From: Taxillus chinensis
Taxonomy: Eukaryota > Streptophyta > Magnoliopsida > Santalales > Loranthaceae
Reading direction: 5' to 3'
NCBI GenBank assembly: GCA_023512835.1
Contig: CM042091.1
Location: forward strand, 40,624,107 to 40,688,106
DNA: 64,000 nt
The notes under the pieces are model-generated. The model made no database searches and had not been told where the DNA came from. It saw only the letters and a program-made list of their open reading frames with translations. Shown here one piece after another: positions 57,461 through 64,000 of this stretch. A program made the translations under genes and the position numbers. Positions within the stretch are counted from its first letter, which is position 1. The number at the start of each line of letters is the position of its first letter.

Positions 57461-58850
57461 CCAGAGAAGTGTATGTGCAACCCGAGATAGGCATTTAATG
57501 AATCATCATTATTCCTCCTCAAAAGCATGCGACATATGAGTATACGTGGATTGTCACAATTGAACAAAGGCAGGAGTCCGGAGGAAAGAGCCGACACTCA
57601 TCCGGAGTTAATAATATTCGTGAAAGAGTATCCGGATGAATAATAGACCTTGTCCATCATAAACAGAGTTTGGTGAGGATGTAGAGTAGATTCCTTTGCA
57701 GTCAATAAGTCGAAGAGAAGAGAAGTACCACAACACTTCAAATCCGAGACTATGGACTGGATTTATCAATATGGTTGCAAAGAAAATCTGAACCTGTAGC
57801 TAAATAAAGATATACGGAAAATACAAAAGCTAAACAGGCAAGGATTAGTACGGAGTAGAGAAGATAATCGTGAAAAGCAACATAATCCGAACTAATAAGA
57901 AATCGAACTCATGCATGGCAAGGAATGTAGTAGACGTACGCAATGTGAAAGTGATCAATATTCTCGAGTCGGGGCATATGTCGATAGCAATACACAGGTT
58001 CATATAGGTCAACATAAGCGAAACCGTCTTTGCCGAACAGCGTAGCTAAGATTAATTAAAGATCATATGATTTGGCTTCATTAGGATTCATGAGTGTGAA
58101 ATGATAAGGTGAGCACATGTCAAAAGAATGCAGATGATTAGTCGATTAAAATGCATGGTTGAAGAAAGAAAATACATCCACACATGCCACTTTTCCGATT
58201 TAAAACAAGATGTCCAGTGGATCCGAAGTAACAACGTAGAGGAGGGAGAATCCGAGACATATTAGGGGTTCATTGCTGCTCCCCCGTAGATCATTTAATC
58301 CTCTCAATGAAAAGCTCCCCCTCGGATAGACAATCGGGGCAAAAGGTCATGAGACATATACGGGGGTATTATCGAATAAAATATAAAGCATTTTCTCCCC
58401 CGTAGATTGTGCAATCCTCTCGGTTGACCGTTCCAATTTGTAGTTCAGCACTCGTCTATCTTATTAGAAAGCTATACTTGAAGTTGATCGAATGCGTTTG
58501 TGTATTCATCCACCAGGCATTCCAAGCAAGCCCATTTCACTTCTTCAACTATGCACGTTAATAGAGTAATCTAAATGAGCATGCTTTGGTTATGTGGTGA
58601 TTAATGGATGTGAAGATCATGAATCCGATCGAGGTAAATCATATAATCTGTAATTATGTTAGCTTTAAACGACTTCAGTCGGGAAACGCAAGCATCCTCC
58701 CATAATGAGGTTGAGATTAATATCGAAGCATGAAACCGTTGAACGGTAAGTATGATCAGCAATACGTCGGTGAGTTTCTACTACTTTCAAGTAAACAAAT
58801 AATGCATGGTCTGTGAGTAAATATACTTGTTGTATAATTCAAATGAGAAA
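57461..58850 (-). other. Copia-B spacer with internal purine tracts
   Basis: No gene. Three minus-strand purine tracts at 58278-58286, 58311-58321 and 58391-58401 match those in Copia-A. Confidence 0.6.
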
Positions 58851-60560
58851 CTATGCAGAGAAGTCGAGCATACCTAGTCGGAAGAGTAGTTCCGAAAACC
58901 TCGCATCAGGTAGGGGCTTTGTAAATATGTCTGCTAATTGATCTTCGGTGGCAACATGTTCCAGTGAAATATGGTTTTTGAGAACATGATCGCGTATGAA
59001 GTGATATCGGACCTCAATGTGCTTCGTCTTAGGATGCATGACAGGATTGTTGCTGATGGCAATTGCACTAGTGTTGTCACAAGTAAAGTGGAATAAAGGA
59101 CATGGTGAATCCGTAGTCGTAAGTTGACTTTGCATCCAAAGTAGTTGTGCGTGACAACTTCAATAGCCTATATATTCCGCCTCGGCAGTAGAAGTTGATA
59201 CGGAATTCTCGCTTCTTATCGAACCATGAGATCAATTTATTTCCAAGAAACCGACACGTACCGCTTGTGCTTTTCCGTCGATGCGACATCCAGTGAAGTC
59301 GGCATCGAGTACCCGGATAAGGTGAAGTTGGACTCCTTTGGGTACCAAAGGCCCAAATTCATCGTCCCTTTGAGATACCTTAATATCCGTTTTACATGAA
59401 GCATATGTGACTCCTTGGGATTTGCCTCGATATCGAGCACAAATGCAAGTTGCAAACATAATGTCCGGGCGACTTGCTCGTAAGATAAAGCAAGGATCCG
59501 ATCATCCTCTCGTAGTCGGTCACATTTATCGATATGCCGTCCACATCCGGATCTAACTTGGCACCGACAGGCATTGGAGTTTTGACGGGAGATGAACCTT
59601 CCATACCAAACTTCTTAATAAGATCGCGAGTGTACTTAGCCTGATTGATAAAGATTCCTTCCTTTAATTGTTTGACTTCAATTCCAAGGAAGTAGGACAG
59701 TTCTCCCATCATGCTCATTTCAAACTTGCCTGTCATCAACTTAGCAAACTCTTCACAAAGCTTCGGATTCGTGGATCCGAAAATGATATCGTCCACGTAT
59801 ATTTGTACGATCAGAGTGTGTCCTTTCTCTTGTCGTAGAAATAGGGTGGTGTCTATCTTCCCTTTTTGGAAGTTATGAGCAAGTAGGAATTCTGACAGTG
59901 TGTCGTACCAGGCTCTTGGAGCTTGCTTCAAACCATATAGAGCTTTTTGAAGTTTGTAGACAAGATGTCCTGCCTTAGGTTCAATGAAGCCGGGAGGTTG
60001 TTCAACATACACCTCCTCTTGAAGGTCTCCATTCAGAATGCGCTCTTGACGTCCATTTGATAAACTATGAAGTTTTCATATGAAGCATACGCAGAAACAT
60101 TCGGATTGCCTCAAGTCTTGCGACCAGAGCAAAGGTTTCATCATAATCTATTCCTTCTTCTTGACGATATCCTTTGGCTACCAGCTGGCTTTGTTCCGGA
60201 TTACTATTCCATCCGTATCAAGCTTGTTCCGGAACACCCATTTAACGCCAATGACTTGCTGAGACTTAGGCCTTGGTACTAAGGTCCACACATTATTTCT
60301 CTTAAATTGATTCACTCTTCTTGCATGGCCTCTATCCAGTTTGAATCTTGAAGAGCTTCATCTACCACCTTTGGTTCTATTTGAGATAGAAAGCATGAGT
60401 AAAGACTCATGTTAGAGGTGGCTGCTCTTGTTCTTACACCAACAGTAGGATCACCAATCACTTGATCCGAGGGATGGTTTCGGGTCCATCTATAATTCGT
60501 GCGTGTGTTGGTTGATCTTGAACAATTTGAAGCTCTTCCAGTTGGGTGGTTCAGTTGTAT
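58851..60560 (-). pseudogene. Copia-B reverse transcriptase and RNase H, frameshifted
   Basis: The reverse transcriptase block 59392-60012 is open with [47 protein letters not shown] and [15 protein letters not shown]. RNase H is in pieces, with [30 protein letters not shown] and the end LGMLDFSA at 58851-59135. The N-terminal part lies at 60160-60400. Several breaks fall exactly where Copia-A has CAG or CTG and this copy has CG (for example 59305 and 59276) or CTCG (59477). Copia-A is intact at these places. Confidence 0.9.
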
Positions 60561-61973
60561 CGGCCGGTTGAGCTTCGTCCGGAGTAGATGTTTCCGTATT
60601 TAGAGGTACGGATGAACTAGTTGGTTCTTCAACACTATTTCTTCCAAGTGTTAACTAGTCCGGACGGACTTGAAAGTGCCTGGAATTTTGTGTATCTCGT
60701 AGGAGTTTGTCCTGGAGCTAAATGGTAGTCCGGAGTCGAGTCATCCGTAGCATCATCCATAGAATTTCGTTGTGTTTCGCTGATGCCACGTGGTTGGTCG
60801 GGATACCGGTCAGGATGTGTAGCAGAATATTCATAAACTTCGAGTAATCGACGTTGCTGTCCATGACCTGCATAGTGGAATTTGAAGGACCGACTTTTGA
60901 CCAAACAAGATTAGTTTCATCAAAGGTTACATGGATAGATTCTTCAACTTTAAAAAGTTTTCTATTGAAGACCCGATAAGCCTTGCTATGAAGTGAGTAC
61001 CCGACAAAAATCCCATCATCAGATTTTGGTTGAAATTTATTCCCGGGTCTCTTTGCCATTTATCAGTATATAGCAAGTACACCCAAAGGCTCGAAATGTG
61101 AAATTGAAGGTTTTCGTCCTCTCCACATCTCATAGGGTGTTTTCATGGTAGATTTATTTATTAGAGTTCTGTTTCGAACATAGCAGGCGGTGGACACGAC
61201 TTCACCCCATAGGCGAGAGGAAGCATTGCCCCTGCTAACATGGATCTACCAGCTTCAACTAAAGTTCGATTCTTGCGCTCACCTACCCCATTTTGTTGTG
61301 GGGTTGGGAGCAGAGAAGTCATGCTTGTATGCCCCTGTTCGAACAATATGATCTCATTTCGAAAAGTCAAATTGTACCATGATCACTCCTGATGCATTTA
61401 ATGCTCGGTCCTTGTGAGTTGCTTATCCAGTTGAAGAGATCTACAAGATGTTCAAAAGTTTGATCCTTTGATTTCAGGAACATCACCCATGTGTATCTGG
61501 TGTAATCATCGATAACCACAAGAGTATATCTCGCACCAGCTAGTGATGAAACAGGATATAGGACCACATAGGTCCATATGAAGAAGTTGCAGAGGAGCGA
61601 TTATTGAGTTAACCGATTTGCTCTTAAAGCTGTGTTTGGTCCGTTTACCAAGTTGGCATTCTCGACGAGAGTGTCTCCTGGAGAACTTGAGTTTGGGTAG
61701 ACCAATTGACAAGATCAAGTGACGCTAATTTAGACAAAGTCTTAAAATTTAAATGTGCGCATCGCTTGTGCCATAACCAACTATCTTCATCTGTTGCTTT
61801 CGTGAGGAAGCATACAGGGTCGAAGAATTATTTCTTAAGACCACCGAATATATGTCCCCATCTCTTGATCCGGATAACTTAACATCTCCTGGATAAGTTT
61901 TCTCTTCGTACAGGTGTTGGACAAAAAAGGAAACAAGAAATCTTTTGTCACATAGTTTATCGACACTTAGCAA
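60561..61973 (-). pseudogene. Copia-B integrase with pre-integrase zinc domain
   Basis: The minus strand has the pre-integrase part (LRNNSSTLYAS near 61830 and CQLGKRTKHSFKSKS near 61640), the first Asp in LLHMDLCGPIS near 61580, GARYTLVVIDDYTRYTWVMF near 61500, the second Asp in KCIRSDHGTI near 61375, and the catalytic Glu in GVGERKNRTLVEAGRSML near 61270. The C-terminal part with DDGIFVGYSLHSKAYRVFN lies near 60970. Breaks occur near 61720, 61365 and 61160. 60561-60717 is a low-complexity linker. Confidence 0.88.
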
Positions 61974-62029
61974 ATTATGCTTTAAACCTTCGACTAGTGC
62001 AACTTTAGTGATTGATACACGGCCGTTAG

Positions 62030-62257
62030 TTAAAGTGCCATACCCGACGTCTTACCTTTGTTGTTGTCGCCATATGAAACGGATGGACCTTGTTTATCAT
62101 TAACTTCTACAAGGTGAGCCTGGTCACCCGTCATATGTCCGGAGCATCCACTATCAAGGATCCACTTGCTTTGATTGATCTTTAACTTCAAGTGATCCTG
62201 GCAATTCATTCCAGAGATGCTCCTGAAAGACAACGAGTTTACACTTTTGGTGCCCAA
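62030..62257 (-). pseudogene. Copia-B aspartic protease
   Basis: WILDSGCSGHMTGDQAHLV and VSYGDNNKGKT are seen on the minus strand, as in Copia-A at 24978-25175. The frame breaks at about 62040 before the integrase region. Confidence 0.85.
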
Positions 62258-62352
62258 ACTTGTTTCGGGCGGTTAGAGTGAGCAGCAGATTGTCAACATT
62301 TACGGATTTAATTTTGTTAGGACTCTTAGCTTTCCACGTTGACATTAACTTG

Positions 62353-64000
62353 TTAGTTTCGGCTGCTTCTTTTGTTTGGGTTTTCTTGGGAGAGACACTG
62401 ATCTTTATTTGATTGAAATTGATTACAAAGCCAGCTATCAGATAGACTCCAACATTCATAGTGATAATGACCCATTTCCCTACAGATGGAACAGACACTA
62501 TAATGTAAAGTACAAACAGGGGATACAGGTCTCTTAGGTTTTACAGTTTTTCTACTCTGTTCCCTGTGGCCTAATCCATTACGTTTGGGTGACGCGCTCT
62601 TGGCCCTAAATGCGTCGGCCTTAGCCTTGTCTTTCCTTTTGGGTGCTCTGGTTTTGGCTTTAATCGTAGCAGCCTTCCCTTCATCTTTAGTTACGGGTCT
62701 TCGCTTCGGGAAGTGCAAGAATGACCTCTGTTCCACGATCATATACTATGGTGCCACCTGAAATGAAACCATCCAACGGTTTAGATGTACTAACAGGATA
62801 TAAGTTGGTTAGTTTAGGAGTGAAATCCGGAGGACACTCAGGTAGCTTGAGCTATGGAGGTTGATGGTTCGAACCTAGGCCAGGTTTGACTCGAATGTCG
62901 TCAGGGTCGAGCCCTAAAGGTAGAGGCTATTTCCCCGGATTTTAGCCACTTACGATTTATTTCCTTTTCTGTTCCAAGTTCATTTTCGAGTCTTTTCACT
63001 ATAACTTTTAGGCCTGAAACATTGGTATTTAACAAATGATTTTCAGCTCTTAGATCATGATACCAAGCTTCCTTTCCTCGAAGTCGGCCGACGTCCTTTT
63101 CGAGTCTATTAATAGTAAATTCGAGACGTTTATTCCGACTTTCCATATCTTTGTACATTTGAGTAATTATTAGTCTCTCATTCTTTTCATGATCACATGC
63201 AATAGTAAGAGATTCTAATTTACTCAGGAGCTCGGAGATAGAAGGTACCTCGGCATTTGCCATGAGGCGGACGTTCGGCTTAATGGTCGGCTCATCATCC
63301 GACGATTCCTCCTCTTCTTCCGAGCCACTCATGTATTTTGTCACGAGCGCCTTTCTCTTGCTCTTGCCGTTATCCGAGGTGGAGCGGCGAGGATTTACCT
63401 TGTCACTTTTCTCGGCCACCTTTGCTTTGGACCCGCATTCCTTGGCCCCGGTGACCGGTTTTCCCACGGTTGAAACATTCCTGGGAACCGGACTCCTGTC
63501 GCTCCTTCCGTTGGAACGATGATGATGAGCGTCTTCTGATCCCTTTTCGCTTTTCCGTAGGAATCGCTCAAAGGATTTGACAAGAAGGGCTATCTCCTCT
63601 TCCTCGTCGAATCGAATTGTCGGATACGTCCGTATCATCATTCCTCGTATGTTTAGACATTCCGTAGCTTTGAGAGCTACCCCCTTTTCTTTCCGAGCTA
63701 TTTTCTCATCTGTGCGAGTACTTAAACCCGACTTCGTGAGTCCGCAGCTCTCCATATAGTTCTTCAAGGGGAACATACCGCCGCTTTTTTGTCCGATTGC
63801 ATCTGGAGTTGTTTGGAGTAGTAGCGATCCTGGCAAGGAGCGAAAGAACTTGTCATTGATCCGGGATTGAGAGTAATGTTCATTGACAGTCTTCGGTTCA
63901 AGTATGATCTTGCCGAATCTCCGATAGATGCTTTCAAGTGATTCGCCCGGTTTATGATTAAAACTCTCAAAGTTCTGGCTGAGAGTACGGATCACATTCT
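62353..64000 (-). pseudogene. gag: Copia-B gag, N-terminus beyond the window
   Basis: A 364-codon open frame (62901-63995) begins in mid-gag with FESFNHKPGESLESIYRRFG and KFFRSLPG, then a basic/serine segment, the acidic run SGSEEEEESSDDEP near 63300-63340, and a long coiled-coil region (LSKLESLTIACDHEKNERLI; RLEFTINRLEKDVGRLRG; NVSGLKVIVKRLENELGTEK). After a break near 62900 comes VCSICREMGHYHYECW, a CX2CX4HX4C zinc knuckle near 62460-62510, with a basic RAKSASPKR tail near 62570. This is the better preserved gag of the family and shows the layout of the broken Copia-A gag. Confidence 0.85.

Larger units (their letters stand above)
53010..64000 (-). mobile_element. Copia-B: Sirevirus-like element, runs off the right edge
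   Basis: Same family and orientation as Copia-A. The visible order from the left is 3' LTR, polypurine tract, post-pol frame, spacer, reverse transcriptase/RNase H, integrase, protease and most of gag. The 5' LTR lies past 64000. It has no insertion, but its frames are broken at many points, often where Copia-A has CAG or CTG and Copia-B has CG. Confidence 0.94.

Overview
The window looks like plant nuclear heterochromatin made almost entirely of LTR retrotransposons, nested in one another and partly decayed. I found no host gene, rRNA, tRNA gene or bacterial feature. The evidence for a plant is Ty1/Copia elements with a long coiled-coil gag and an extra reading frame after pol, Ty3/Gypsy elements with a chromodomain-like end after integrase (Tekay/Del type), initiator-tRNA-Met primer sites and 5-bp target duplications. 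The species cannot be told from the sequence.

Layout. Copia-A (1-28879, minus strand, left LTR cut by the window edge) is a Sirevirus-like element broken by two Gypsy insertions. Gyp-1 (2852-11848, plus) sits in its post-pol reading frame with target duplication CCAGA. Gyp-2 (14762-23165, plus) sits in its reverse transcriptase with duplication CTTTC. From 28880 to 43271 lie LTRs and fragments: an Athila-like LTR end, two head-to-tail LTRs of an unassigned family (LTR-X), a solo LTR of the Copia family (33442-34747, duplication GTAAA), and a Gypsy gag-protease remnant (Gyp-4) split by a solo LTR of the Gyp-2 family (37217-39469, duplication GTTGA). Gyp-3 (43272-50077, minus) is a relative of Gyp-1 with protease and reverse transcriptase deleted. 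A Copia integrase scrap follows, then a third LTR-X, then Copia-B (53010 to beyond 64000, minus), a second and uninterrupted copy of the Copia-A family. Copia-B serves as the empty-site reference that confirms both insertions into Copia-A.

How it works together. Each element is its own unit: the LTR promoter drives a genomic RNA, gag forms the particle, protease, reverse transcriptase, RNase H and integrase copy and insert it, the primer site and polypurine tract prime the two DNA strands, and in the Tekay elements the chromodomain-like tail is expected to direct insertion to heterochromatin. No element here is clearly autonomous. The most intact coding segment is the Copia-A reverse transcriptase/RNase H (13435-14761).

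Most notable observations: (1) LTR pairs and sister copies differ again and again by one-base changes at CAG/CTG/CCG, the plant CHG methylation context, which may be a sequencing artefact of methylated DNA and may account for many apparent frameshifts; (2) three different LTR families carry tandem arrays of different period (20, 27 and 51 bp) built from the same TTAGTCCGGAT/TTACTCCGTAT words; (3) the LTRs of Gyp-1, Gyp-2 and Gyp-3 keep a TATA box about 62-64 bp upstream of a GA tract, and Gyp-1 and Gyp-3 also carry ACGT-core palindromes and hairpins.
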